Under the pieces are notes generated by a model. It saw only the letters and a program-made list of their open reading frames with translations. It was not told where the DNA came from and did no database searches. Below are positions 34,647 to 43,167 of a stretch of 59,034 nt of DNA, piece by piece (positions within the stretch are counted from its first letter, which is position 1; every line of letters starts with the position of its first letter). The stretch is from assembly GCA_903932685.1 (NCBI GenBank), contig CAIZGX010000030.1, positions 1 to 59,034 on the forward strand. Direction: 5' to 3'. A program made the translations under genes and the position numbers. Origin of the DNA: an uncultured Bacteroidota bacterium (GTDB lineage Bacteria > Bacteroidota > Bacteroidia > Flavobacteriales_D > Sanyastnellaceae).

Positions 34647-35648
34647 TTAATCGTTTTTGGAATTAATACTGTCCCAAATAACGTCTTTCAATTCGTCAAT
34701 GTTCTTTTGACCAACAGCCGAAATGAATACATGCTTAATGCCGCGAGGCAAAAGCTTTTTCATTTGCTTCTCCATAACGTCGTCTATCATATCACATTTC
34801 GTGATGGCCAAAATGCGTGGTTTGTCGAGTAGTTCTGCATTGAATTTCTTCAATTCATTCAACAAAATCTTGTACTCTGCTTTTATGTCATTGGAATCGC
34901 ATGGCACCATGAACAGCAGCGTTGCGTTGCGCTCGATGTGACGTAGGAAGCGGTGTCCAAGACCTTTTCCTTCAGAAGCTCCTTCAATGATTCCAGGAAT
35001 ATCGGCCATAACAAAACTGCGGTCGTTGCGGTAACGTACCATTCCTAAATTCGGAACAAGCGTTGTAAACGGATAATCGGCAATCTCAGGTTTAGCAGCA
35101 GAAACAACTGAAAGTAAAGTAGATTTTCCAGCATTTGGGAAACCAACCAAACCAACGTCTGCAAGAACTTTCAATTCAAGAATTTTCCATTCTTCCACAC
35201 CCTCTTCTCCAGGTTGCGCGTAGTCGGGAGCTTGATTCACAGCCGTCTTGAAATTGTGATTCCCTAAACCACCGCGTCCGCCTTTGGCAATAATGAATTC
35301 TTGTCCAACTTCATTTATTTCGCAAAGCACTTCGCCCGTTTCAACGTCTCGTGCTATCGTACCTATGGGAACTTCCAAATACTCGTCACCTCCTTGCTTT
35401 CCCGATTTGTGCGAACTGCTTCCACCTTCTCCAGGCTCGGCAATAACGTGCTTACGGAACTTCAAGTGAAGCAGTGTCCAAATGTTTTGGTTTCCACGAA
35501 GAATAATGTGTCCACCACGTCCGCCGTTTCCTCCATCTGGACCTCCACGCGGAACGAATTTCTCTCTGTGCATGTGTCTAGACCCTGCACCGCCATCGCC
35601 GGAACGACAACAAATTTTTACGTAATCAACGAAGTTTGAATTGCTCAT
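34647..35648 (-). CDS. obgE: GTPase ObgE/CgtA
   Basis: A 333-residue ribosome-associated GTPase acting in 50S assembly and stress control. The Gly-rich Obg domain (1-158) is followed by the G domain with P-loop [13 protein letters not shown] (about 168-180), switch [17 protein letters not shown], and ITKCDM. The C-terminal OCT extension is absent, as is usual in Bacteroidota. Its ATG overlaps the adk stop (ATGA). Confidence 0.97.
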   Translation of the reverse strand: MSNSNFVDYVKICCRSGDGGAGSRHMHREKFVPRGGPDGGNGGRGGHIILRGNQNIWTLLHLKFRKHVIAEPGEGGSSSHKSGKQGGDEYLEVPIGTIARDVETGEVLCEINEVGQEFIIAKGGRGGLGNHNFKTAVNQAPDYAQPGEEGVEEWKILELKVLADVGLVGFPNAGKSTLLSVVSAAKPEIADYPFTTLVPNLGMVRYRNDRSFVMADIPGIIEGASEGKGLGHRFLRHIERNATLLFMVPCDSNDIKAEYKILLNELKKFNAELLDKPRILAITKCDMIDDVMEKQMKKLLPRGIKHVFISAVGQKNIDELKDVIWDSINSKND

Positions 35649-36220
35649 GCTAATGTGTCTATTGCAGTGAACAAGCGATTAGAGATTTCATCCAACTCAC
35701 CAATTCCGTCTATTGCAAAAAATTTATTTTGTCCTTTATAATACTCTGCCACAGGAGCAGTCTCTCTCTTGTATACTTCAATACGATTGCGAACGATTGA
35801 AATATCGCCGTCGTCTGCGCGTCCAGATGTTGCAGCGCGTCCTAACAAGCGCTTCTCCAATTCAACTTCTTCAACCTCTAAAGCCAACATGCATGAAATA
35901 CTTTGTTCTTTTTCACTTAACATTTCGTCAAGAGCCAAGGCTTGCGGAGAAGTTCGTGGAAAGCCATCGAAAATGAATCCTTTAGATTCAGGAAAAGCTT
36001 CCAACTCGCTCTTCAACATGTTAATAGTCACTTCATCGGGAACCAAATTCCCAGCGTCCATGAAACTTTTAGCAAGCGTACCTAAGGCTGTAGCTTCTTT
36101 AATGTTTTTGCGGAAAATATCTCCTGTGCTCAAGTGCACAAGATTGTATCTATTCACCAAACGTTCGCTTTGGGTTCCTTTTCCAGCACCCGGAGGGCCG
36201 AAGAGTACAATGTTAATCAT
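35645..36220 (-). CDS. adk: Adenylate kinase
   Basis: A 191-residue kinase that interconverts AMP, ADP and ATP. The P-loop is [10 protein letters not shown] (7-16), the AMP-binding region is [12 protein letters not shown], and [10 protein letters not shown] and GRADD follow. The LID is the short form without Zn-binding Cys. It is co-transcribed with obgE, with which it overlaps by 4 bp. A candidate -7 box (TACATTTG on the minus strand, 36243-36250) lies 22 bp upstream. Confidence 0.96.
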   Translation of the reverse strand: MINIVLFGPPGAGKGTQSERLVNRYNLVHLSTGDIFRKNIKEATALGTLAKSFMDAGNLVPDEVTINMLKSELEAFPESKGFIFDGFPRTSPQALALDEMLSEKEQSISCMLALEVEEVELEKRLLGRAATSGRADDGDISIVRNRIEVYKRETAPVAEYYKGQNKFFAIDGIGELDEISNRLFTAIDTLA

Positions 36221-36242
36221 GTCTTTGGGTTGAATTCAACTG

Positions 36243-36250
36243 CAAATGTA
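36243..36250 (-). promoter_or_regulatory. Candidate -7 element of adk-obgE
   Basis: Minus-strand TACATTTG (8/8 to TAnnTTTG), 22 bp upstream of the adk ATG. It lies in the short gap shared with the divergent lpdA, where a 7/8 plus-strand box (TATCTTCG, 36293-36300) precedes the lpdA start. Confidence 0.5.
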
Positions 36251-36316
36251 CAACACGCGCATGGTTTTCGTGGTCTTTTCGGCCATCTGAATTATCTTCG
36301 CAGAAATAATGAAATT

Positions 36317-37705
36317 ATGAATTACGATGTTATTGTTTTAGGAACCGGACCAGGCGGATATGTAACTGCAATTCGCGCTAGCCAATTGGGATTGAAAACG
36401 GCGGTTATCGAACGCGAAGCCTTAGGCGGAATTTGTTTGAATTGGGGCTGTATTCCAACTAAAGCTCTTTTGAAGAGCGCATCGGTTTTTGAATATATTA
36501 ATCACGCGAAAGAATACGGAATTGAAGTTACCGGTGCCAAGGCAGATTTTGCTGGTGTGGTGAAAAGAAGTCGTGGCGTTGCCGACGGCATGAGCAAGGG
36601 CGTTCAGTTCTTAATGAAGAAGAACAAGATCGATGTGATCATGGGAAGCGGAAAAGTTTTAGCTGGAAAGAAAATTCAAGTAACGGCTGCCGACGGAACA
36701 GTTTCAGAAGTTAGCGGAAAGAATATCATTATCGCTACAGGCGGACGTTCGCGCAGCTTGCCGAACATGCCTCAAGACGGAACGAAAATTATTGGATACC
36801 GCGAGGCCATGACTCTTGCAGAGCAGCCAAAATCTATGGTTGTTGTTGGGTCGGGTGCTATCGGAGTGGAGTTTGCGTATTTCTACAACGCTATGGGAAC
36901 GAAAGTAACCATTGTTGAATACGCAGCGAACGTTGTTCCAGTGGAAGACGAAGACATCTCAAAAGCATTGGCGAAGTCGTTCAAGTCGTCCGGAATTGAA
37001 ATTCATACTTCATCCGAAGTGACCTCAGTGGATACTTCAGGAAAAGGATGTAAAGTGAATGTGAAGACTGCAAGCGGTGAGCTCGTTATCGAATGCGACG
37101 TTGTATTGTCTGCTGCAGGTGTGGTTGCAAACATTGAAAATATTGGATTGGAAGATGTGGGTATCGTAACCGACAAAGGAAAGATTATGGTAGATAAATT
37201 CTATCAAACGAACATCCCCGGTTACTATGCAATCGGAGACTGCGTTCCAGGTCAATCCTTGGCACACGTAGCAAGCGCGGAAGGAATTACGTGCGTTGAA
37301 AAAATTGCAGGTCACCATCCTCAAGCTATCGATTACAACAACATCCCGGGTTGTACTTATTGCTCGCCAGAGATTGCGAGTGTTGGATACACCGAGAAGG
37401 CGGCGAAAGAAGCTGGATATGAATTGAAGATTGGTAAGTTCCCATTCAGTGCTTCTGGTAAGGCTAGTGCAGCTGGACATAAAGACGGTTTCGTGAAATT
37501 GATTTTCGATGCGAAATACGGCGAGTTGTTGGGAGCACATTTAATTGGTGCGAACGTTACTGAAATGATTGCTGAGTGTGTTGCCTTGCGCAAGTTGGAG
37601 ACAACAGGGATGGAATTGGTGAAAACCATTCATCCGCATCCGACTATGAGCGAAGCCATTATGGAAGCTGCTGCTGCTGCTTACGGTGAGGTGATTCACT
37701 TGTAA
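36317..37705 (+). CDS. lpdA: Dihydrolipoyl dehydrogenase (E3)
   Basis: A 462-residue flavoprotein that reoxidises dihydrolipoamide of 2-oxo acid dehydrogenases. The FAD-binding motif GTGPGGYVTAIRASQLG is near the N-terminus. The redox disulfide is Cys40/Cys45 in GGICLNWGCIPTKALL. The NAD motif is VVVGSGAIGVEFAYFY, and the interface His-Glu pair is in TIHPHPTMSEAIMEAA. Start at 36317 (MNYDVIVLG); the frame upstream lies within adk and is not used. With sucAB in the window all three 2-oxoglutarate dehydrogenase components are present, though E3 may serve other complexes too. Confidence 0.96.
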   Translation: MNYDVIVLGTGPGGYVTAIRASQLGLKTAVIEREALGGICLNWGCIPTKALLKSASVFEYINHAKEYGIEVTGAKADFAGVVKRSRGVADGMSKGVQFLMKKNKIDVIMGSGKVLAGKKIQVTAADGTVSEVSGKNIIIATGGRSRSLPNMPQDGTKIIGYREAMTLAEQPKSMVVVGSGAIGVEFAYFYNAMGTKVTIVEYAANVVPVEDEDISKALAKSFKSSGIEIHTSSEVTSVDTSGKGCKVNVKTASGELVIECDVVLSAAGVVANIENIGLEDVGIVTDKGKIMVDKFYQTNIPGYYAIGDCVPGQSLAHVASAEGITCVEKIAGHHPQAIDYNNIPGCTYCSPEIASVGYTEKAAKEAGYELKIGKFPFSASGKASAAGHKDGFVKLIFDAKYGELLGAHLIGANVTEMIAECVALRKLETTGMELVKTIHPHPTMSEAIMEAAAAAYGEVIHL

Positions 37706-37712
37706 GAATAGC

Positions 37713-37823
37713 ATGAAAAAATATGTTGTTGCACTTTTGAGCTTCTTGTTCATTTCGCAGTTGACCATTGCTCAGGCGGGAGGAACTGGAATTAGATCTG
37801 TCCGGCTTCGAAAATTTCAGTAG
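37713..37823 (+). pseudogene. Signal-peptide-only gene stub
   Basis: A 36-codon frame starting 7 bp after lpdA. It encodes a textbook signal peptide (MKKYVVALLSFLFISQ, then LTIAQ) and then only about 15 residues before a stop. The last third overlaps the 3' end of the cysteine desulfurase gene on the other strand. It looks like the 5' end of a gene for an exported protein that was cut off by a rearrangement. It could also encode a genuine tiny secreted peptide. No homology is recognisable. Confidence 0.45.
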
Positions 37824-38934
37824 CTTTTTCTACGGCGTAATCTATTTCTTCTTTTGTCGTATAGCGAGAAAAAGAGAAACGGACAGCGGGCTGTCCTTCG
37901 CGCAACGCATGAATGCCGTCTAATACGTGGCTCCCTTTAGTTGCGCCGCTGCTACATGCACTTCCGCCCGAGGCGGCTATTCCTTCAAGATCTAACAAGA
38001 ACAAAAACATGTCGTTGTTTTTAGTTGGAGGAAAGGTTGTGCTCAAAACCGTATAAAGACTATCGGTGCTTTCTGATTTTCCGTTGAAGTTAATTCCAGG
38101 AATTCGTTTTTTCAATTCAGTAATCATGTATTGCTTCAAACCGCTAACGTGCTCTTGATGTTCTTCTACCTCACTGAACGCAAGATCCATGGCTTTCGCC
38201 ATACCCATGATACTTGCAGTGTTTTCTGTTCCTCCGCGCATGCCTCGCTCTTGTCCACCGCCGGTAATGTCAGCGAATCCAGGAATGTTCTTCCGAATGA
38301 AAATAAATCCAACCCCTTTAGGACCGTGATATTTGTGCGCAGCAGCGTTAATGAAATGAATAGGCGTTTCTTTTAAGTTGAAACGGTAATGTCCCATCGT
38401 TTGAACCGTATCGCTGTGAAACACCGCGCCGTACTCTGCACAAATCGACGCAACTTCTTCCAACGGAAGTAAGTTCGCTATCTCATTGTTCCCGTGCATA
38501 AGCGTAACGTACGTTTTTACACCGTCGCTCAATGTACTTTTAATATCGTTTAGATCAATACTTCCATCTGAAGTCAATGCCACCCAATGCACAGAAACTT
38601 TTCCTTCTTCCTGAAGTTTTTCAGCTGTCTTTACAATTGCGCTGTGTTCAATTTTTGAAGTGATAATGCGCTTGCATCCCATGTCGCGAACGGCAATGTT
38701 CATCGCAAGATTGTCTGCTTCCGTTCCTCCGCTCGTGAAATAAATTTCTCCCGGTTCGCAGTTCAAATGCTTCGCGATAGAGCGACGTGCTGTTTCAATT
38801 TGCGTCTTTACTTTTCTTCCGAACGAGTGGGTGGAAGATGGGTTTCCGAATTCTGTTCTCAAGAAATTCGAAATAACATCTACCACCTCAGGAGCAACAG
38901 GTGTGGTTGCTGCGTTATCTAAATAGGCTTTCAT
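37792..38934 (-). CDS. Cysteine desulfurase (IscS/NifS class)
   Basis: A 380-residue PLP enzyme that takes sulfur from cysteine for Fe-S clusters or thio-cofactors. It has AYLDNAATTP at the N-terminus, the PLP-binding Lys201 in NAAAHKYHGPKG, the His of IEHSAI, and the catalytic Cys327 in ASGGSACSSG. The short, constrained SACSSG loop is typical of the IscS/NifS class rather than the SufS class. Its ATG overlaps the stop of the upstream phosphohexomutase by 4 bp. No iscU or other isc/suf genes lie nearby. Confidence 0.9.
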   Translation of the reverse strand: MKAYLDNAATTPVAPEVVDVISNFLRTEFGNPSSTHSFGRKVKTQIETARRSIAKHLNCEPGEIYFTSGGTEADNLAMNIAVRDMGCKRIITSKIEHSAIVKTAEKLQEEGKVSVHWVALTSDGSIDLNDIKSTLSDGVKTYVTLMHGNNEIANLLPLEEVASICAEYGAVFHSDTVQTMGHYRFNLKETPIHFINAAAHKYHGPKGVGFIFIRKNIPGFADITGGGQERGMRGGTENTASIMGMAKAMDLAFSEVEEHQEHVSGLKQYMITELKKRIPGINFNGKSESTDSLYTVLSTTFPPTKNNDMFLFLLDLEGIAASGGSACSSGATKGSHVLDGIHALREGQPAVRFSFSRYTTKEEIDYAVEKATEIFEAGQI

Positions 38935-40313
38935 TCAGCAGATGGAATGTGTTGTTTTATTTGTTGAATCAATACCAGCGCTTCTTCTTGTGTTGGTGCT
39001 TCCGCATAAATGCGAACAATAGGTTCGGTGTTACTCTTGCGCAAATGCACCCAACCGTTCGAAAAGTCAACCTTCACTCCGTCAATGGTATTTACTTTTT
39101 CATGTTGAAATTCTTTCGCAACGGTAGCCAAAATTCCATCTACATCGAGACTTGGACTTAACACCACTTTATCCTTAATCATTTGATACGTCGGATACGT
39201 TGCGCGCATTTCCGAAACAGAATTGAAGTTCTTTGCCAGGTGCGTTAAGAACAAGGCTATTCCAACTAAGGCATCTCTGCCGTAATGTGTTTCTGGATAA
39301 ATAATACCACCGTTTCCTTCTCCGCCAATTACGGCTCCAATTTCCTTCATCTTCGCCACCACGTTCACTTCGCCCACGGCAGAAGCTTCGTAGCGTTGTC
39401 CGTGTTTGTGTGTTACATCTGCCAATGCACGACTGCTAGATAGATTGCTCACAGTAGGACCGGGAGTAATGCCAAGTAAATAATCTGCAATAGCCACCAG
39501 CGTGTATTCTTCGCCAAACAAACTTCCGTCTTCACAAACGAATGCAAGACGATCGACATCTGGATCAACAACAATTCCTAAATCACACTTCTCTTTTTTT
39601 ACAATGGCAACGATGTCTGTAAGATGCTCTGCCAACGGTTCTGGATTGTGCGCGAATTGTCCGTCTGCTTTGCAGTGAATCGGTACAATGTTTTCAATGC
39701 CCAAGGCATCTAATAATGCAGGGACATAAATTCCTCCAGAAGAATTAATTCCGTCTACCGCTATCTTGAATTTTTTATTTGCAATGGCTTCAACATCTAT
39801 GGTGTTAATTTCCAAAATATGTTTAATGTGCGCTTTCATGAAATGACGTTCTTCAATTCTGCCCAATTCATCTACGGTACAAAAAGCGTAGTCATCGGCA
39901 TCTGCTCTGCGCAACACTTCTTTTCCTTCATCGCCAGAAATGAACTCTCCCTTTTCGTTGAGCAATTTCAATGCATTCCATTCTTTCGGATTGTGACTTG
40001 CGGTTAAGATAATTCCTCCGTTCGCTTTGCTTTCTGTAACGGCCCATTCTACTGTTGGAGTGGTGGAAAGTCCAGCGTCTAAGACGTTTATTCCCATTCC
40101 AACTAGGGTGTTCATGACAAGGTTCTGAAGCATCTCTCCACTAAGGCGCGCATCTCTTCCAACTACAATTGAAATATCCTGTTTGTTGTTTCTATGTTGA
40201 AGAAATGCAGCGAAAGCCGCCGTGAATTTCACGGTGTCGAGCGGAGTTAAATGTTCGCCCGGAACAGCACCAATAGTTCCACGAAATCCGGAAATAGATT
40301 TTATTAAGGTCAT
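38931..40313 (-). CDS. glmM: Phosphoglucosamine/phosphohexomutase
   Basis: A 460-residue alpha-D-phosphohexomutase. The catalytic Ser106 is in IILTASHNPKEWNALK, the Mg-binding loop DPDVDRLAF has Asp250/252/254, and GEGNGG is the sugar-specificity loop. The phosphate-binding C-terminal segment is RKSNTEPIVRIYAEAP. Bacteroidota proteins of this branch are annotated as GlmM (glucosamine-6-P to glucosamine-1-P for peptidoglycan), but a phosphomannomutase role cannot be excluded by eye. The ATG at 40313 is preferred because a -7 box lies at 40333-40340. It is coupled to the cysteine desulfurase. Confidence 0.85.
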   Translation of the reverse strand: MTLIKSISGFRGTIGAVPGEHLTPLDTVKFTAAFAAFLQHRNNKQDISIVVGRDARLSGEMLQNLVMNTLVGMGINVLDAGLSTTPTVEWAVTESKANGGIILTASHNPKEWNALKLLNEKGEFISGDEGKEVLRRADADDYAFCTVDELGRIEERHFMKAHIKHILEINTIDVEAIANKKFKIAVDGINSSGGIYVPALLDALGIENIVPIHCKADGQFAHNPEPLAEHLTDIVAIVKKEKCDLGIVVDPDVDRLAFVCEDGSLFGEEYTLVAIADYLLGITPGPTVSNLSSSRALADVTHKHGQRYEASAVGEVNVVAKMKEIGAVIGGEGNGGIIYPETHYGRDALVGIALFLTHLAKNFNSVSEMRATYPTYQMIKDKVVLSPSLDVDGILATVAKEFQHEKVNTIDGVKVDFSNGWVHLRKSNTEPIVRIYAEAPTQEEALVLIQQIKQHIPSAE

Positions 40314-40332
40314 GTCTTTAAAATAACTTACG

Positions 40333-40340
40333 CAAAGATA
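40333..40340 (-). promoter_or_regulatory. Candidate -7 element of glmM-cysteine desulfurase
   Basis: Minus-strand TATCTTTG (8/8 to TAnnTTTG), 19 bp upstream of the ATG at 40313 and downstream of the alternative start at 40346. It supports the shorter protein. Confidence 0.5.
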
Positions 40341-40375
40341 CTTCACCCAAAGAGTTAAACTTCGTTCTTTGTTGA

Positions 40376-40981
40376 ATGAATCACTTGGCCCACTTGTACC
40401 TTTCCTCTGACAAAGAAGAAGAAATGGTTGGACAGTTCATTGCAGATGGAGTGAAGGGGAACGATTTCAATTTATACAGTCCTGATATTCGTCAGGGAAT
40501 TCTTCTTCACAGATGGGTCGATTCATTCACGGATACGCATGATTTGGTAAAAGAGCTTCGTGCTGAATACAGACCAAAGCTGGGATTGTACAGTGGAGTG
40601 CTCATAGATTTGGTGTTCGATTATTTCTTAGCCAAAGATTTTCAAATTCATTCGGGAATAGAATTGGAAGAATTTCAGCAGTTCACTTTTTCAGTTTTGA
40701 ATAAACACGAAGATCATTTTCCGGAAAAAATGAAGAAGTATTTTTTTTACATGAAAGACAAAGAATTCATGATGAAATACGCTCAGACGGTTGAAATGGC
40801 GGACATCGTTCGTCAAATGGGAAAGCGCATTCCTCGCGGTGAATTGTTAATAGCAGCGGGAGATTTTTTTGAGGATTATGTGGAAATGGCGTCAGCATAT
40901 TTCCCCGCTTTCTTCGAAGAGTTGAAACGTGAATTTGAGTTGAAGCGTTTGGCGCTTCTGCATGAAAATAAAATTGATTAA
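40376..40981 (+). CDS. Acyl carrier protein phosphodiesterase-like protein
   Basis: A 201-residue protein of the AcpH family, which removes the 4'-phosphopantetheine arm from acyl carrier protein. The N-terminal MNHLAHLYLSS and the blocks GQFIADGVKG, GILLHRWVDSFTDTH and LIDLVFDYFLAKDF are the conserved HD-like set with the metal-binding His and Asp. Length is normal (about 190-200). It is divergent from glmM and followed 50 bp later by the transglycosylase gene. Confidence 0.85.
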   Translation: MNHLAHLYLSSDKEEEMVGQFIADGVKGNDFNLYSPDIRQGILLHRWVDSFTDTHDLVKELRAEYRPKLGLYSGVLIDLVFDYFLAKDFQIHSGIELEEFQQFTFSVLNKHEDHFPEKMKKYFFYMKDKEFMMKYAQTVEMADIVRQMGKRIPRGELLIAAGDFFEDYVEMASAYFPAFFEELKREFELKRLALLHENKID

Positions 40982-41031
40982 GTTTGTAAGTAACCCTTTC
41001 GCGATTCGCTCGTGGAAGAAACCTGAAATCA

Positions 41032-42492
41032 TTGAAGAAATCTGTTTGGCGTGTTATCCTAGTTTCTCTGGCTTTGCTTGGTGGCGTGGCTTTTATGTTT
41101 ACTCTTCTTTCTCCGAAGAAAAAGCAAACGGAATTTGAACAAGATCCAAATTTGCCCCTATTGGTGAACCTAGATTTAGACAGTATTCGCGCAAGAGGCA
41201 GACTAATTATTCTTACTGAAAACAGCTCGTCAACGTATTATCTCTATAAGGAAGAACCGAAGGGTTTCGATTACGAGTTGGCGAAACAGTTCGCGAAATA
41301 TTTAAAGGTTAAGTTGGAAGTTCGTGTGATTGAAAACCTCGACAGTATGTTCGCAATGCTTTATCGCGGTGAAGGCGATATCATTGCTTCAAACTTGACA
41401 GTGACCGAACAACGGAAGAGATTCTTGGCATTTTCTCCGCCGATTTATCAAACCAAACAAGTGCTTGTTCAGCGCAGAGATACATCGAATAAATTACTTG
41501 AAAACGGTATCGTTGTTCACGGAATAAATGAGTTAGATCGCTTGCCTATTCACGTGCATGCTTATTCTTCGTTTTATCGAAAGCTCGAGGAAATAACGAA
41601 GAATACAGGATTGAATCTTCAAGTGATTGAAGCAAGTGGGAAGGTGGGGACCGAAGAATTACTTCAGGAAGTAGCTAGCGGTGCGGTACCCTCAACTATA
41701 ACTGATAAGAGTTTGGCATTTTTAAGTTTCGAAGATTATCCGAATCTCGATATGTCTGTCGAATTAAGCGAAGACGAAGACATTGGCTGGGCTGTTCGAC
41801 CAAATGCGTACTTGCTGCAAGAGCGCTTGAATGCGTTTATGGCTGGAAAAAATGGAATTCGTTTTATTAATAAACTTTACCGTAGATATTTTGGTCGAGC
41901 TGAAGAAAATTGGTCGGGAGGTGTTCAACGATTCTTTTCCATGCCTCCTGTGCAGGCCGGAGCTCTCTCGCCATTCGATTCATTGTACAAAGCTCACGCG
42001 CCTATTGTTGGTTGGGATTGGAGATTACTCACTGCTCTGAGTTTTGTAGAGTCTGGATTTAATCCGAATGCAGAATCATGGGCGGGTGCGCGAGGACTCA
42101 TGCAACTGATGCCTGCGACTATTTTGAAGTACGACGGAGATACGCTTTGTCCACCTGATAATAACATTCAATCAGGTGCGAAGTACTTACACAACTTAGA
42201 TAATTTTTGGGCGCAAAGAGTACGTAACCCTGAAGAGCGAATAAAATTCATCTTGGCCAGTTACAATTGCGGGCCCGGTCATATTTTAGACGCCATGTGT
42301 ATTGCTAAACAAATCGGAAGGAACGATACGTTATGGGATGGACATGTTGCAGACGCATTAATGCTCAAAGCTCAACGACAGTATTACGCCATGTCGTGTG
42401 TGAAGCACGGTTATTTGAACGGAGTAGGACCGGTGAATTTTGTCAACAAGATTTTGGCCATTTTTGAGCATTATAAATTGTCGGCGAAATGA
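41032..42492 (+). CDS. MltF-like lytic transglycosylase
   Basis: 486 residues with a single N-terminal membrane segment (8-26). A solute-binding-protein-like (SBP_bac_3) domain follows (about 55-290: GRLIILTENSSSTYYLY to KLYRRYFG). The catalytic SLT domain is at about 320-460, with catalytic Glu340 in LTALSFVESGFNPNAES and the motif GARGLMQLMPAT. It cleaves peptidoglycan to 1,6-anhydromuramyl products at the periplasmic face. The only start in place is a TTG at 41032. Its stop overlaps the ATG of the following lipoprotein (ATGA), suggesting coupled synthesis. Confidence 0.9.
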   Translation: MKKSVWRVILVSLALLGGVAFMFTLLSPKKKQTEFEQDPNLPLLVNLDLDSIRARGRLIILTENSSSTYYLYKEEPKGFDYELAKQFAKYLKVKLEVRVIENLDSMFAMLYRGEGDIIASNLTVTEQRKRFLAFSPPIYQTKQVLVQRRDTSNKLLENGIVVHGINELDRLPIHVHAYSSFYRKLEEITKNTGLNLQVIEASGKVGTEELLQEVASGAVPSTITDKSLAFLSFEDYPNLDMSVELSEDEDIGWAVRPNAYLLQERLNAFMAGKNGIRFINKLYRRYFGRAEENWSGGVQRFFSMPPVQAGALSPFDSLYKAHAPIVGWDWRLLTALSFVESGFNPNAESWAGARGLMQLMPATILKYDGDTLCPPDNNIQSGAKYLHNLDNFWAQRVRNPEERIKFILASYNCGPGHILDAMCIAKQIGRNDTLWDGHVADALMLKAQRQYYAMSCVKHGYLNGVGPVNFVNKILAIFEHYKLSAK

Positions 42493-43121
42493 AGAACATT
42501 TGCTTAGCATTTCTCTTTTGTTTTGTTCTGTTTTCGTGCAGAGAAGAGTCTAATAATTTTAAAATCAGCGGTCGGACGAAGGACGCCTCTTCGGGATTAT
42601 CACTTCCGTATGTCAGTGTTTCAATAGAACAGAAGGCACTTGTAAACGGCATTCTAACCAATTACTTTATAGAAGCAGACGCAACACAATCCGATATCAA
42701 TGGAAATTATTCGTTGGAATGGAAGAAGGAAAACATTGTTGAGGCGAGGCTTGTGGTTTCAAGAGAATTTTATTACGGAAAGGAAATAACAGTTTCTCCT
42801 GATCAGCTTCGAAATGAAGGTGCAGTGGAAAAAGATATTGCGTTGTGGCCAGAGTCTAGTGTGAATGTGACGATAGTCAACGGGTCAGGTGCAAACGTGA
42901 TTCAATTCAATTGGGTCAATGCGAATTTCGAATGCGCCTGCTGTTCTAACGAGGTGAAGACATTCAATGCCTTATCGGATACAACTTTTCAATGTGCTGT
43001 ATATGGTGGGAAGTGGATCAAATACAATTGCGTTGCCAATGGAAGTTCAGGTTCCAGCTTTCTTCTTGACAGTTTGTACGCGATGCCTTTTCAGTCGAAT
43101 AATTTGTTCATTAACTTGTAG
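42489..43121 (+). CDS. Lipoprotein with carboxypeptidase-regulatory-like fold
   Basis: 210 residues with a lipobox (FCFVLFSC, Cys17). Residues 24-75 (KISGRTKDASSGLSLPYVSVSIEQK to NGNYSLEW) match the pattern of CarboxypepD_reg-like beta-sandwich domains. The remainder is a beta-rich region with a Cys cluster (FECACCSNEV) and two further Cys, possibly disulfides or a metal site. Function unknown. The 4-bp overlap with the transglycosylase gene suggests a role in envelope or cell-wall maintenance. Confidence 0.7.
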   Translation: MKNICLAFLFCFVLFSCREESNNFKISGRTKDASSGLSLPYVSVSIEQKALVNGILTNYFIEADATQSDINGNYSLEWKKENIVEARLVVSREFYYGKEITVSPDQLRNEGAVEKDIALWPESSVNVTIVNGSGANVIQFNWVNANFECACCSNEVKTFNALSDTTFQCAVYGGKWIKYNCVANGSSGSSFLLDSLYAMPFQSNNLFINL

Positions 43122-43167
43122 AAGTTGATGAATTGATGACTAATTTTCAGGCTGAAATTTTATAGCT

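Noticed and set aside
36134-36316. Longer N-terminus of LpdA
   Set aside because: The upstream frame lies within adk on the other strand, and the FAD motif must lie near the N-terminus.
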